DNA of 64,000 nt, from contig NC_085137.1 in assembly GCF_035046485.1 (NCBI RefSeq), forward strand, positions 16,831,346-16,895,345, read 5' to 3'. A program made the position numbers and the translations under genes. The stretch's first letter is position 1. Each line of letters opens with the position of its first letter. The notes under the pieces were generated by a model. It worked only from the letters and a program-made list of their open reading frames with translations, searched no databases and was not told the DNA's origin. This DNA comes from Aedes albopictus. Taxonomy: Eukaryota; Arthropoda; Insecta; Diptera; Culicidae. Shown here piece by piece: positions 10,931 to 23,732 of this stretch.

Positions 10931-12834
10931 TTGTTCAGTGGTTATCAATAGCGTGATGCATTTTAATCCAAATCCGTTCAACGGTTCTAAAAAACGGTAC
11001 TCTAGAAATTTTGAGCAATGTACTCCAAATTCCTTGTCCTTAAATCGACTCAGTACTGTGTTATAATACTTGAATTATTTCAAATTTCTGCATTACAATA
11101 AAAAAAAAAAATATATCGCAATAAAAGTACTCCGGGTAACCTAGTTTAAAATTCCGGATAAACGAATCTTGGATAATCGAGTCCGACCTGTACCTGTTCT
11201 GTGGTTCAATAAGTTTAGGGGCCGGTCTGGCGAATACAGAGTCGTGGGTTTGAATCCCATCAGACCAATTTGTCACCTAACTGCAATATGCGCCTTCTAA
11301 TTTCAAGTTATTTAGTATGACAGATATATTAGCTTACGAGTGATAAATCAAGCTCAAATTTCTGTTTCATAAACTGTTGTTAAGTTACCTATGCAGATGG
11401 CAGATGTTTCAAGTTTTGCTCTACTAATGATTTGAATAGGAATCTACCAACAATTTTGCTGGTTATCTACGGAAGGTTTCTGTTCAAGTATATTGAGTAA
11501 CATACTGCACACAAGAGCAATTGCAAACATTGAGCTCTAAACCGAACTCAAAGTTTTGTGTATTTCCGTAGGGTGAACTGCATGTGTATGTATCTAATAT
11601 CCGCTTTTCGCCCAGACCCTCAAAACGTCATTCTAACTTCGACGCAAAGCAAGATAGCACTGTACATCCGATGAGTGCAATGTTGTGCAGCTGTTTCCAC
11701 TGCCACCACCACCACCCCCCAAATTGAGCCATGTTACCACCTCCCTTACCAATCCCACATAAAAGCCGAAAGTCATCAGTGCGAACGTCATCATTCGTCG
11801 CATCAATCCATCCAGCGCCAGCGTGCTGCTGCTGATGGCATCCAGACTCACTGGCAGTAGGCAAGCGCGCCGGCATCAGCTGCTGAAGCATTTTACGAAT
11901 TTTTAGATTTAATTAAAATCATGATACAGATGGCATCGGGTCGTGCTATTTTGATGAATGACTGAATGTCGCCACCAGAGTTACAGGCGGCACGGGGCTG
12001 GAGACATGTGTGGGCGCTACGCGGGGTTTTATGTCATACCCCTTTCCTACGTGTAACGATCCGTTGGAACGAACATCACTGTATGTAGAAGAGAGTGTAT
12101 TACGGATGAATGCCGTTGAAAAACGTGAGTGCAGATCTCCAGATGTATTCAAAATGTTGTCGCGCAATGATGGTTTTAGGAGGACTTTAAAATCAAGGAT
12201 TCTTTTTATGTTTCATAAATGGAAGAATTCGCTGGTATATTGAAACATCAAAACCGCCTCAATAATGACCCATCACGTGCCTTTTGTTGCCGCATCCACC
12301 GAAATCACTTCACCGTAACAGAATAATCCCCAATTATCCTAGATGAGTGTCCGGCCATTCATGGAAAACCGCCTTGATGCCTATCCGTTATGGAGGAAAA
12401 ACATTCGCCAGAGATTTACTTTATTCCCATTTCATTATGACCAATTTTGTTGCCAATCGACAAAGTTCAGCTTCTTTCACGAGATCGCAGAGAAAAAAGT
12501 AACAACATCAAACAGCCGAGAGGAGAACATCCCACCGCGTTTTCTTCCCCATGCAAGCATCAAACTGATCAAATTTACGAGGGTACAAATGAATATAAAA
12601 AACGGCAAAACGATAGATAAGAATGTGAATCGTTGCGACACACCAGAGATATGATAACGATGACCCTCCTGCGCAGCGCTGGTTGATGGTTCAAATCTTT
12701 GTCATCTCGTTCCCTTGTTGGACTGGCTGCTGTCCGTTCACTATGGCACAGAGATAAGGGATTACATTTATTTTATTCATACGAATATACAATTTTTTGT
12801 AAAATTTAGAAATCTTGAACTAATTCTGTTGTTT
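10931..12834. other. Unique-looking non-coding sequence, one tRNA-like remnant
   Basis: No recognisable gene. Positions 11216-11270 contain a B-box-like string (GTGGGTTTGAATCCC) preceded by ggccggtctgg, a possible decayed tRNA-related SINE head on the plus strand. The stretch at 11600-12700 is more GC-balanced, with CA/CCACC runs and several short frames without family resemblance. It could be intronic or intergenic host DNA. Confidence 0.45.
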
Positions 12835-15800
12835 TATCTTCTATCTTCTATCTTCTATCTTCTATCTTCTATCTTCTATCTTCTATCTTCTATCTTCTAT
12901 CTTCTATCTTCTATCTTCTATCTTCTATCTTCTATCTTCTATCTTCTATCTTCTATCTTCTATCTTCTATCTTCTATCTTCTATCTTCTATCTTCTATCT
13001 TCTATCTTCTATCTTCTATCTTCTATCTTCTATCTTCTATCTTCTATCTTCTATCTTCTATCTTCTATCTTCTATCTTCTATCTTCTATCTTCTATCTTC
13101 TATCTTCTATCTTCTATCTTCTATCTTCTATCTTCTATCTTCTATCTTCTATCTTCTATCTTCTATCTTCTATCTTCTATCTTCTATCTTCTATCTTCTA
13201 TCTTCTATCTTCTATCTTCTATCTTCTATCTTCTATCTTCTATCTTCTATCTTCTATCTTCTATCTTCTATCTTCTATCTTCTATCTTCTATCTTCTATC
13301 TTCTATCTTCTATCTTCTATCTTCTATCTTCTATCTTCTATCTTCTATCTTCTATCTTCTATCTTCTATCTTCTATCTTCTATCTTCTATCTTCTATCTT
13401 CTATCTTCTATCTTCTATCTTCTATCTTCTATCTTCTATCTTCTATCTTCTATCTTCTATCTTCTATCTTCTATCTTCTATCTTCTATCTTCTATCTTCT
13501 ATCTTCTATCTTCTATCTTCTATCTTCTATCTTCTATCTTCTATCTTCTATCTTCTATCTTCTATCTTCTATCTTCTATCTTCTATCTTCTATCTTCTAT
13601 CTTCTATCTTCTATCTTCTATCTTCTATCTTCTATCTTCTATCTTCTATCTTCTATCTTCTATCTTCTATCTTCTATCTTCTATCTTCTATCTTCTATCT
13701 TCTATCTTCTATCTTCTATCTTCTATCTTCTATCTTCTATCTTCTATCTTCTATCTTCTATCTTCTATCTTCTATCTTCTATCTTCTATCTTCTATCTTC
13801 TATCTTCTATCTTCTATCTTCTATCTTCTATCTTCTATCTTCTATCTTCTATCTTCTATCTTCTATCTTCTATCTTCTATCTTCTATCTTCTATCTTCTA
13901 TCTTCTATCTTCTATCTTCTATCTTCTATCTTCTATCTTCTATCTTCTATCTTCTATCTTCTATCTTCTATCTTCTATCTTCTATCTTCTATCTTCTATC
14001 TTCTATCTTCTATCTTCTATCTTCTATCTTCTATCTTCTATCTTCTATCTTCTATCTTCTATCTTCTATCTTCTATCTTCTATCTTCTATCTTCTATCTT
14101 CTATCTTCTATCTTCTATCTTCTATCTTCTATCTTCTATCTTCTATCTTCTATCTTCTATCTTCTATCTTCTATCTTCTATCTTCTATCTTCTATCTTCT
14201 ATCTTCTATCTTCTATCTTCTATCTTCTATCTTCTATCTTCTATCTTCTATCTTCTATCTTCTATCTTCTATCTTCTATCTTCTATCTTCTATCTTCTAT
14301 CTTCTATCTTCTATCTTCTATCTTCTATCTTCTATCTTCTATCTTCTATCTTCTATCTTCTATCTTCTATCTTCTATCTTCTATCTTCTATCTTCTATCT
14401 TCTATCTTCTATCTTCTATCTTCTATCTTCTATCTTCTATCTTCTATCTTCTATCTTCTATCTTCTATCTTCTATCTTCTATCTTCTATCTTCTATCTTC
14501 TATCTTCTATCTTCTATCTTCTATCTTCTATCTTCTATCTTCTATCTTCTATCTTCTATCTTCTATCTTCTATCTTCTATCTTCTATCTTCTATCTTCTA
14601 TCTTCTATCTTCTATCTTCTATCTTCTATCTTCTATCTTCTATCTTCTATCTTCTATCTTCTATCTTCTATCTTCTATCTTCTATCTTCTATCTTCTATC
14701 TTCTATCTTCTATCTTCTATCTTCTATCTTCTATCTTCTATCTTCTATCTTCTATCTTCTATCTTCTATCTTCTATCTTCTATCTTCTATCTTCTATCTT
14801 CTATCTTCTATCTTCTATCTTCTATCTTCTATCTTCTATCTTCTATCTTCTATCTTCTATCTTCTATCTTCTATCTTCTATCTTCTATCTTCTATCTTCT
14901 ATCTTCTATCTTCTATCTTCTATCTTCTATCTTCTATCTTCTATCTTCTATCTTCTATCTTCTATCTTCTATCTTCTATCTTCTATCTTCTATCTTCTAT
15001 CTTCTATCTTCTATCTTCTATCTTCTATCTTCTATCTTCTATCTTCTATCTTCTATCTTCTATCTTCTATCTTCTATCTTCTATCTTCTATCTTCTATCT
15101 TCTATCTTCTATCTTCTATCTTCTATCTTCTATCTTCTATCTTCTATCTTCTATCTTCTATCTTCTATCTTCTATCTTCTATCTTCTATCTTCTATCTTC
15201 TATCTTCTATCTTCTATCTTCTATCTTCTATCTTCTATCTTCTATCTTCTATCTTCTATCTTCTATCTTCTATCTTCTATCTTCTATCTTCTATCTTCTA
15301 TCTTCTATCTTCTATCTTCTATCTTCTATCTTCTATCTTCTATCTTCTATCTTCTATCTTCTATCTTCTATCTTCTATCTTCTATCTTCTATCTTCTATC
15401 TTCTATCTTCTATCTTCTATCTTCTATCTTCTATCTTCTATCTTCTATCTTCTATCTTCTATCTTCTATCTTCTATCTTCTATCTTCTATCTTCTATCTT
15501 CTATCTTCTATCTTCTATCTTCTATCTTCTATCTTCTATCTTCTATCTTCTATCTTCTATCTTCTATCTTCTATCTTCTATCTTCTATCTTCTATCTTCT
15601 ATCTTCTATCTTCTATCTTCTATCTTCTATCTTCTATCTTCTATCTTCTATCTTCTATCTTCTATCTTCTATCTTCTATCTTCTATCTTCTATCTTCTAT
15701 CTTCTATCTTCTATCTTCTATCTTCTATCTTCTATCTTCTATCTTCTATCTTCTATCTTCTATCTTCTATCTTCTATCTTCTATCTTCTATCTTCTATCT

Positions 15801-15907
15801 TCTATCTTCTATCTTCTATCTTCTATCTTCTATCTTCTATCTTCTATCTTCTATCTTCTATCTTCTATCTTCTATCTTCTATCTTCTATCTTCTATCTTC
15901 TATCTTC
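12835..15907. repeat. Heptanucleotide satellite (TATCTTC)439, uninterrupted
   Basis: From 12835 to 15907 the sequence is a head-to-tail array of the 7-mer TATCTTC (other strand GAAGATA): 3073 bp, exactly 439 units. I saw no substitution or indel inside it. The first deviation is a variant unit TATTTTC at 15908-15914. The left edge is abrupt (tgttt|tatcttc). Because 21 bp is three units, every frame repeats a 7-residue peptide, which creates a spurious 1106-codon frame (LLSSIFY repeated). One strand is almost pure purine. This is not the canonical insect telomere repeat TTAGG. Confidence 0.97.
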
Positions 15908-17282
15908 TATTTTCTGTCATAATCAGAGTCTTTGGTCACACAACTTCGCAGAAGTTAAACGTCGGAATGCGGATCGATGATAGGAATGGAGAGAAGATGA
16001 TGATGCAACCACTCGCCCACTGTAGACGCTTATAGCAATGCGTCTTCACGGGCATACTGTTTTGTTGCACGTGCCGTCAACTTCTTGCCCACAGTGATCG
16101 ACCATTGTGAGTGATATTTTCCCGGTTCGAACAATATCTTGTGCGTGAGTTGAGTTGTGTGTGCCGAAGCAGGCAGGCACCAAGAATAAAAGATGAGACA
16201 TAACAAACAATGTTTAGGAAATAAAATTGCTGTCCTCTTCGGGGGAACACCGAGAAAAAAAAGGCCGCACCGCCTGAACACAAATCATAAAAGGACGACC
16301 CCGTCCTTTTTCCCGCTCATGTTCGACCGTGTCCATGTTGACGTTGCTGTTGTCGTTGTTGTTGTTGTTGCTGTAAATGTCGAATTCGAAGAAGTAAGGA
16401 CCTACCTAATGAAAAGGGCATTAAGCGAAAGAAGCTCCAGTCCCCCCACCTCCACAGTTCCGAAGCTGCCCATTTGGGTTTGCTTTTTTTGTACGAGAAA
16501 GACGGTCTCGGTTCCGGTGACCGCTATTCGTTCATCGACAACCGTGTGGTTTGATTCCCCAGGAGATCCCGGGAAGCTGTGCTGGGGAGGAGTTGGGGAT
16601 TCGGTTGTGAGCGATATTATTTTTTATTGAACGTCGATTTTTGTGTGTGCGATGCGTAGTAGAAAAAAAACGGAGGAGGATGTTATCGAAAACAAACAAT
16701 AACGACTGAGGGTAAACAACCGGTTCGGTTCGGTTTCAGATTGACTGATTTTTATTTATTATTTAGAGGATCATAATGTGACAAGGGGATGGAGTGGAAA
16801 CTTGGCTGGTGCGAACAAACAGGTTTTCCGGGAATCTTTTGTGATGAGAATGAAACATGGAGAGTTTAGGATAATAACTATTTAATTTTTACAAAACAGA
16901 TTTGGTTTTAGAGCTCCCAGAAGTGCTAGCAAAGCTTAGCAGGAACACTTGCACAGATTTAGAGTTGAGTTGCTAGGTTGAATACATCCGTTGTAGATTT
17001 CCCTTTCTATCAGCAATTTTGGGAGTATAACCAACCGTCGAATGCACAGAACACATTTGTGGTAAGTCCAGTTTTCCACAAGTTTCACTTTCCATGCTAT
17101 ACATATCACTCTGAAGCTGAACTCCAGTAATAGCGACTTCAGTCACTAGACTAGTTTATGTGCAACACATATGTACATAGAAGAGCTCTCGTGTTGAACT
17201 CTAGAATCTTGTCAACTTCTTGGTTTCCACTTAGACTAACCAAATCATTATGATGAAACGCTTTGACATCCATGTTCACAAA
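15908..17282. other. Unique-looking non-coding sequence, no gene seen
   Basis: More GC-balanced than the surrounding repeats, with a short GTT microsatellite near 16355 and several short frames lacking family resemblance. No splice-bounded exon or promoter could be supported. Confidence 0.4.
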
Positions 17283-17490
17283 AGAAACACGTGTTTGATG
17301 TACAAATTGAAATTAAAATTGCGAAAAGAAATCCTCGTGCTCCGGTGGGAATCAAACCCATAACACCTAATTTGCTAGACGGGCACCTCTATCCCTCCAA
17401 GCTAAGAAACCACTTGACTGATTCCGTCGCTGGATGGCGTAAATCTCGTCTCACTATCGAAGAATCTCCTTCTGCTCCATCCATCCCCAA
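17283..17490 (-). mobile_element. tRNA-related SINE fragment, family shared with 42.7 kb
   Basis: On the minus strand it reads an A-box-like TTTCTTAGCTTGGAGG and a B-box GGGTTTGATTCCCACC, followed by a conserved tail ending acaaacacgtgttt. The same order and spacing occur at 42707-42912. It is a tRNA-derived SINE family distinct from the Feilai-like copy. The B-box differs at one position from consensus. Confidence 0.65.
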
Positions 17491-18470
17491 TGGAATAATA
17501 TACACAATAATATAGGGATTATTATTTGGAGAAACCCAGTATCAGGAAAAAGTTTGGGAGCAATGATAGTAGGAGGGATCCCGAAAGAAATCCCTGAATG
17601 AATCCTGAAGAAACCATAGCAGGAATCCTTGGAGGAGTCCCGGGCGCAATCCCTGGAAAAATGTCTAGAGATTCCTGGAAGAAATCCCAGAATGAATCTT
17701 GGATGGAGCCCCGAGAGAAAACCATCTGCTCAGAAAATCATTGAAAGAATTCCATAAGGATTATCTGAAAAAATCGTGGGAGAAATTCCTTAGGGAAATC
17801 CGTTAAAAGGCAATGAAAAAATGGCAGGATAAATCTCTGACGGAATTCCTTAATAAATATCGGGAGGAATGCCAGAAAAATTCCTCAAAGAATCCCAGTA
17901 AAAATCCCAAAAAAGATCCCTAAAAACCTGAAAAATCCCAAGTAGAATTCATAAAGGAATTGACGAAGGAATCGTTGAAGAAAGCCCAGGGGAAATCCCA
18001 TAGGAATTCTCGTAAACACAACATCAAAAAAAGATCTTATGAACATTCTATAGGATTCCCTGAAAAAAAAACATCCCGGCAGAGATCACTGAAACAATCC
18101 TGGAAGAATCCCTGGAGCAATCCTAGGGGAAATTCCTAAAGGAATTATCGAGGAAGACATATTGATGTAAAAGAAATGCCTGAAGGAACACGGATGGAAT
18201 TCCCAAAAAAAAACCTGTGGAGGGCTCCCAAGAAAAACCCCTGGAAAGACACCTGATGGAATAATTAAAATAAACTGAGTAATATTCAGTAGAAATTCTT
18301 GGATTGGATTCCTGAAGGAAACCCAGGAAGAATCAATGAAGGAACTACGGGAGAACCCCTATAGGAATTGCTTAATAAATTTTGGGAAAGAATGCCAGAA
18401 GAACTCCGGGAGAAACCAATGAAAGAATCTCGGAAGGATTTCGGAAGAAAACCCTAAAGTAGTCTCGATA
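17491..18470. repeat. Degenerate 'aatccctggaagaatcc' repeat tract
   Basis: Dense runs of gaatccc, ctggaagaa and aattcctaaagg with no constant period and no gene. It is the insertion site of the SINE at 18482. Confidence 0.6.
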
Positions 18471-18481
18471 AGAATGCTTAG

Positions 18482-18917
18482 TTCGCCCCGTGGCGTAGTT
18501 GGTCGCACGTTGGCTTCACATGCGGATGGTCATGGGTTTGATTCCCAGCCCCGGCACTTGCAATTTTTCGTCAGCTGCTCTTCCCCCGGGAGTGGCTGAC
18601 ACTGACCCTCTTCTGAGCCCCGTGGCTCATACGGACCCGGATACCTGGACATCGGCGACATGCAACTCATAATGGACCCTCAATCGGACTGGAAAGGAAC
18701 AACGGCCATCCATCATCCTTGTGCTCATCATTCTACCATGTATAGGGTAGAAAAGTGAAAGCAGCAGAAGGCAACTAACTAGTTCGATAAAGTAGAATTG
18801 ATTATACATCTAAACGCTGTACGAAATGTAAGTGCAGCTGTCAATTGAAATCGCTCACGTAGTGCCCTAGTGGACAAATAGAGCTGTAAATTAGGTTAAG
18901 TGATTAAGAATAAAAAA
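18482..18917 (+). mobile_element. tRNA-derived SINE, full length (second family)
   Basis: The head has an A-box GTGGCGTAGTTGG and a B-box GGGTTTGATTCCC. The body is ~430 bp and the 3' end is ttaggttaagtgattaag plus an A-rich tail. It is flanked by 11-bp direct repeats agaat(g/c)cttag at 18471-18481 and 18918-18928 with one mismatch. Disrupted relatives on the minus strand are at 21138-22660 and 29157-29523. This copy serves as the intact reference for placing insertions in those two. Confidence 0.85.
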
Positions 18918-18928
18918 AGAATCCTTAG

Positions 18929-19770
18929 AAGAATCCCTGAATGAATATTGAGTCAAATCACAAAGAAACCCTGCGAGATGTTCGAGGGTTTGACTGTTTT
19001 GGGAACAATGATTGGTAGGAGTTCCACTTTGCAGTCTCAGATCTCTAGGAAGAACTTAGATGTGAATCCTACGGTCTAGAACGATCGTTCTAGAGATCCG
19101 TGACAGCAAAGCCGAACTTTCACCAATCGTCTTCTTGATAGATATTTATGAAGAAACCCCAAGATAGATCAATGAAGGAATTACGGGAAATACTCAATAA
19201 CATTAATCCCGGGAGAATCCCAAGGAAGAATTCTGGAGGAATTCCTGACGCAGTCTCTGGAGAAGTTTGTGAAAGAATTCTCTCAAGATTTCTGAAAGGA
19301 ATTCCGTAAGATATCAAGGAATAGCGTCAAGGAAGCAATCTCTGATGGAATGCCAGGTAATATCCCAGAAGGGATACTGGGAGAAATCAATGAAAGAATA
19401 TCGGGAACAATTCTCAATGGAATTCCAAAAACACCCTGGAGAAAGTCTTGAATAAAAAAAAACCTGGAGGAATCGCAGGACAAATTCCTAAGGGAAACTC
19501 TGGGAAACTACCAATGAAGGAATCCTGGAAAGAATCCCGAAAGGTATCCCGGAGTGAACCGTTGAAAATGTCAAAAGAAATCCCTGAAAAAATACAGAGA
19601 ATAACTCCGGAAAGTAAGTCCCGGGAGGACCACTTGGCAGAAATTAAGAAGGAATTCCTGAATGAATTCGAGGTGGAATTCCTGGAGGAATCCCTGGAAA
19701 AATACTTTAAGAGATCAAATGGGGAATCCTGAGTGAAAGACGGAGAGGAATTCTAGAAACCTGCACGAGC
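18929..19770. repeat. Degenerate repeat tract, no gene seen
   Basis: Same loose ggaattcctg/gaaagaatcc background as 17491-18470. The predicted short peptides are only translations of the repeat. Confidence 0.6.
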
Positions 19771-21137
19771 ATCAATACGTCGTCAATATCAATACTTTTT
19801 GTCGGAATTTTCGTCACACTCATAGTTTTTTCCAATGCATTGTTGAAAAAATCTCTCGACTATGCTAATTATTGATGAAGTATTGATACTCGTGTAGAGT
19901 CCGCTGAACCGAAAGCAGCTGAAGTGAACATATTTTGAGCGGAAACCATGATTTATATCGATCGGCTTCATAGAACATTATCTATTTTTGTGCTGAGTGT
20001 ATTGTATCTTAGGTTATCAACTGCAGTCTTCAGTTTTCTGGAAGAATCAGTTTTCAATCTCCCAGAAGACTGAAAAGCCATCAGCATAGGATACTGCAAA
20101 ATGACGTCACGAAGCTGTTAACTAACTGTTCAGTGAACTGTTTACATGGACTTATACCGTTTCACAGTTTCAACCCCAACCCGACTTCTCTTTCGCTTGT
20201 ATTAAATAAAGACGCTATATGCAAAGACACGAAATGTTCCAATTGGAATTCCAAATTTACTGTCAATGTCATTCCAATCGAGCAGGAGACCTGTCAAACG
20301 CACTTGAAAGGCATTGCTAGTCAGCATCATCGTCATGTCATGATGAGGGAATCATCATCATCAGCACCAATCATCAGATTTCGTGTCTTTAGCATATAGT
20401 GTCTTTAGTATTAAAGTTTGATTGTTTACACATTTTCCGCCAATCCAGTTCCAACCCAGGTTCAAAAAGAAAAACGTCATTAGTGTCTGGTGGAGATTTG
20501 GCAAAAATGTTTTTAGATAAGAATCTCTATGAAACGTGATTTGGACGATTGATGTTGCACTAGTAAAGTTGAATATAATCGATATTTGCGTATCACAATG
20601 CTATGCAGGACGTGAAGCTAGTTGAACTGTCAAACAAAGTGAGGTTAGATCAGGTGCATGTAGGTCCGCGGTGCTCAGGCCTAGATTAAGGATTGTGGGG
20701 ACCGGTGTTAGAGCGGGCCCGTTGCCAATCAGAATTGGACGATTCAGATTGGAATTGGCTCCGCCGAGCTCGGACCGAGTGAGTTTTGTTCATCGATGGA
20801 TAAGTCCCATGAAGAATTTCAATTTGATATGGTGAAGTTCGAAGCAGGCTGTGCGCGCGAGCGGCTGCATTTTCAAAACTATCACGTGTTTTCTTTGATC
20901 TACGTTACTTTGAATATGGTCAGACGAAATGAGAAACAGCTGGTGGCAAATTTTATCCCGCAACGTGCTTGTAAATTGACCTTCGGTGTTCAACATATAT
21001 CTCTTACCTAACGATTTTGCGGATCACGTAGTGCAAAGTAGGTTAATTCGCGATTTTTGTGAGAGTTTGTCTTATTCCCATCGGGGTGCCGTAAATTCGT
21101 CTTAATTTTCGCGTAACTTCAAGTAATTTGTGGTGAT
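19771..21137. other. Unique-looking non-coding sequence
   Basis: No recognisable gene. A loose inverted pair (cgagcatcaatac near 19768 and gtattgatactcgtg near 19880) suggests a small hairpin. The rest is AT-rich and without repeats that I could pair inside the window. Confidence 0.4.
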
Positions 21138-21273
21138 TTTTTTTATTATTAATCACTTAACCTAATTTACAGCTCTTTTGTCCACTAGGGCACTACGGTG
21201 GCAGCTGCACTTCCACCTTTCTACAGCACCTATGTGTATTATATTTTTCTACTATATCGAACTGGTTGCTTTA
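21138..21273 (-). mobile_element. SINE (18482 family), 3' part, split by DNA element
   Basis: Read on the minus strand this matches the 3' half of the SINE at 18482-18917 (ccctagtggac, ctgtaaattaggttaagtg) and ends in an A-rich tail. It breaks at 21273, where the CCCGA element begins, and resumes at 22466. Confidence 0.75.
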
Positions 21274-22465
21274 CCCGAGCAGAAGAGAATAACAACAGCA
21301 TAACAAAATGCGTTATTTTGGCAAAATTACTGCATAATGGAATTTGTTATTTTTATGTTATCAACATAACATATTGAGTTATAAACTTGTCTGTCATAAG
21401 CGGCAAAATAACAAGTCACATAACAAAAATTTGTTCCTGGAAAATCAATTTAATAACATGTTTTGTTAGTGTCAATAACAACTTAATAACAGTGAATTTG
21501 GGAAATATTTCAATAACAAATTTTGATATTAAAGAGTTATTGATAACATTCCGAAAGCAAAATTAGTTATGATATCAAACAATCGCACATGCTGTTGAAT
21601 AGGATGCTAAAGTGGAGGCGATATGCATACGCTTTATCCGTGGTTAAATGAAAGCATGTACGCATGTGGCCTCCACATTAGCATCCTTTTCTACATCATA
21701 TATGACTTCGTGTTGGCGGAGAATGCTATACATATTTAAACCAGCATGTGAGAATGGCGGAACAATCATTGCGAACTTCAGTTTCTCTCTTCCCTCATAT
21801 GCGTATGTTCAACTACACATTCATGTAATCTTTTACCACAAATAGGTAGATCCGACTTCATCCTCTGAAACGACAGGGAAAACATGTGAAAATACTAAAT
21901 ATTTCTGAAAAATCCCATTCAAAACCATCTACAATTTTGGATTCAGCTGTCTGTATAAGCTTCGTTCAAACACGTTTACTCAATAAGTTTGACATTTTTA
22001 TCATTGAAATTCTCATGTCAAAGGCGGAATCTGGAACGTCCCTTTCAAACCCCACCTTCAATATCGTCTGCCTCGTTTTGATGTATGTAGGGTGCTGCGC
22101 CGCTTGGGCAGTGGCTGATATTTTGGGAACTTTTCAGCTACAACTACCGTAAGCATAACTCGCGAAATACTGTAAATAACGTTGTTGAATGACGTAGGAT
22201 TTATTTCAAAACTTGTTTTAGTTTTGATAGTAATTGTACACATTCAATAACACAATAATAACCAAATTTGTTCTACAACAAAATGTAATATTGAAATGTT
22301 ATTTAATGGCTGTATACCAATAGTTTGATCATAACAAAATAAGATTGTCCAACATAACATGTTATAGAAGCGTAATGCCTTGATAATACAATAATAACAT
22401 AACGAGATATAAAAACAGGTTTTGTAATTTCGTAGTTATTAATTTGATATTCCCCTCTGCTCGGG
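21274..22465 (-). mobile_element. Non-autonomous DNA element with CCCGA termini, copy 2, inside a SINE
   Basis: It begins CCCGAGCAGAAGAGAATAAC and ends ...TCCCCTCTGCTCGGG. In reverse orientation it aligns along both ends with copy 1 (397-1469), sharing for example cttgtctgtcataagcggc. It interrupts a minus-strand SINE; the flanks rejoin as ...gcttt/ttcgcg..., implying a 2-3 bp T-rich target duplication. No transposase is present. It contains a small hairpin (21601-21619 with 21669-21687) and a 5' fragment of the TAGGG/CACTTGGGC MITE family near 22088-22150, so it may itself be a host for insertions. Confidence 0.75.
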
Positions 22466-22662
22466 TTTCGCGCCACTTTCACATTCACATGGTAGCATGA
22501 TAAGCACGAGGACGTTGATGTGTGGCTGTTGATTGTTCCTTTTTCCAGTCCGATTGGGGGTCCATTATGAGTTGCCGTTCGCCAATGTCCAAGTATCCGG
22601 GTCCGTTAGAGCTATGGACTCAGAAGAGGGTCAGTGTCAACTGCTCTCACCGTTGAAGCATG
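22466..22662 (-). mobile_element. SINE (18482 family), middle part, resumed after insertion
   Basis: Minus-strand match to roughly positions 110-250 of the SINE at 18482 (ccgattgagggtccattatgag-like and ctgaccctcttctgag words). It ends near the start of another element at 22663. The tRNA head itself is missing. Confidence 0.65.
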
Positions 22663-23732
22663 CCCAGACAACTAATTTGCACGTATAATGAAGTTTATCT
22701 TCATGATATACGTACTTTTATGCATCGCATAAGATGCAGTAAAAGTGCCTTATGCGTACAAAAGTGGAGGCGCTATACGTGCATAGACGGAAAAATAATG
22801 ACGCTATATGACTTGAAGCGGTATCTTATGCGATCTAAGATATGCACTATTGCGACGTAATGTAGCATCGTATGCGACTTAGAATATTCGAAATAAAAAA
22901 ATCTTGTCACCTAAGTATCGAACTAATAACCTTTGGATTATCGAGCCGCACTTCACACTTAACACCAAACACTACTTATGAAACACACTGATTAAATGCC
23001 ATGACATTCTAACTCACCTCAGTGCTTGTTGGAATGCACTTGGTTTCCGTGCGCTGTACGTGTTCGGCAGGCTATTTGAAGTTCAAAATGCTGAAGCATG
23101 ATTTCCCGCACAGTTACCACTACTCCTCTCTGGCTAGCACCACTCATTGTTAATTATAAGGTCAACAAAACAAAAATTATGACTTTGTAACTTGTTTTGT
23201 AACCATAATGATGACTTTTCACTTTCTTTTAGCTTTTTGGCACTCCAACAGCACCTCTTTCATTGTTATCACATATCACATCGCAATATGCCAACGTTAA
23301 CGATTCTAGCTTATGCGAGTTTGTATGTACATTTGAACGAGTTTATTTTTACTTTTATGCGATTTAGTTTGTACACCAATGCGAGTTAAACTGCCATAAT
23401 TAGAAAACACCAAGTGAAGTCGTATAATCATCGCAGTACGCAATTATGCGAATTCAATTGACACTTTACGAGTTCACTCGAACGCTTTTGCGAATAAGCA
23501 AAGTTCGTCGCAATAAAACATCGGAATATCGTCTACTACGATGTAGTCATACATTATAAAAGTTAATTTGCACTCTTATATGATTTTACCAGAAACATCG
23601 CAGTAAGTTCAAAAAATAACATCATATACGATGGAAATTGTTCCTCAGCCGTACATATATGCGATAGTGACTTAAAATAGCACTTTATACGATGTACAGC
23701 GTGCATCCTTATGCGAATCCTGGTTGTCTGGG
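22663..23732. mobile_element. DNA element with CCCAGACAAC ends and TATGCGA motif clusters
   Basis: It starts CCCAGACAAC and ends GTTGTCTGGG, a 10-bp perfect terminal inverted repeat. The 1.07-kb interior has no transposase frame. It carries at least nine copies, on both strands, of TATGCGA-like words, clustered toward the two ends (for example near 22723, 22826, 22868, 23312, 23355, 23445, 23660 and 23709). No clean target duplication is visible; the word cgttgaag occurs on both sides but not directly adjacent. The superfamily is not assigned. Confidence 0.65.

Noticed and set aside
12835..15907. Telomeric array
   Set aside because: The unit is not TTAGG or a known insect telomere repeat, and unique DNA lies on both sides.
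12715..16035. 1106-codon open frame
   Set aside because: It is the (TATCTTC)n satellite read as protein; a 7-bp unit with no stop in any frame always gives this.
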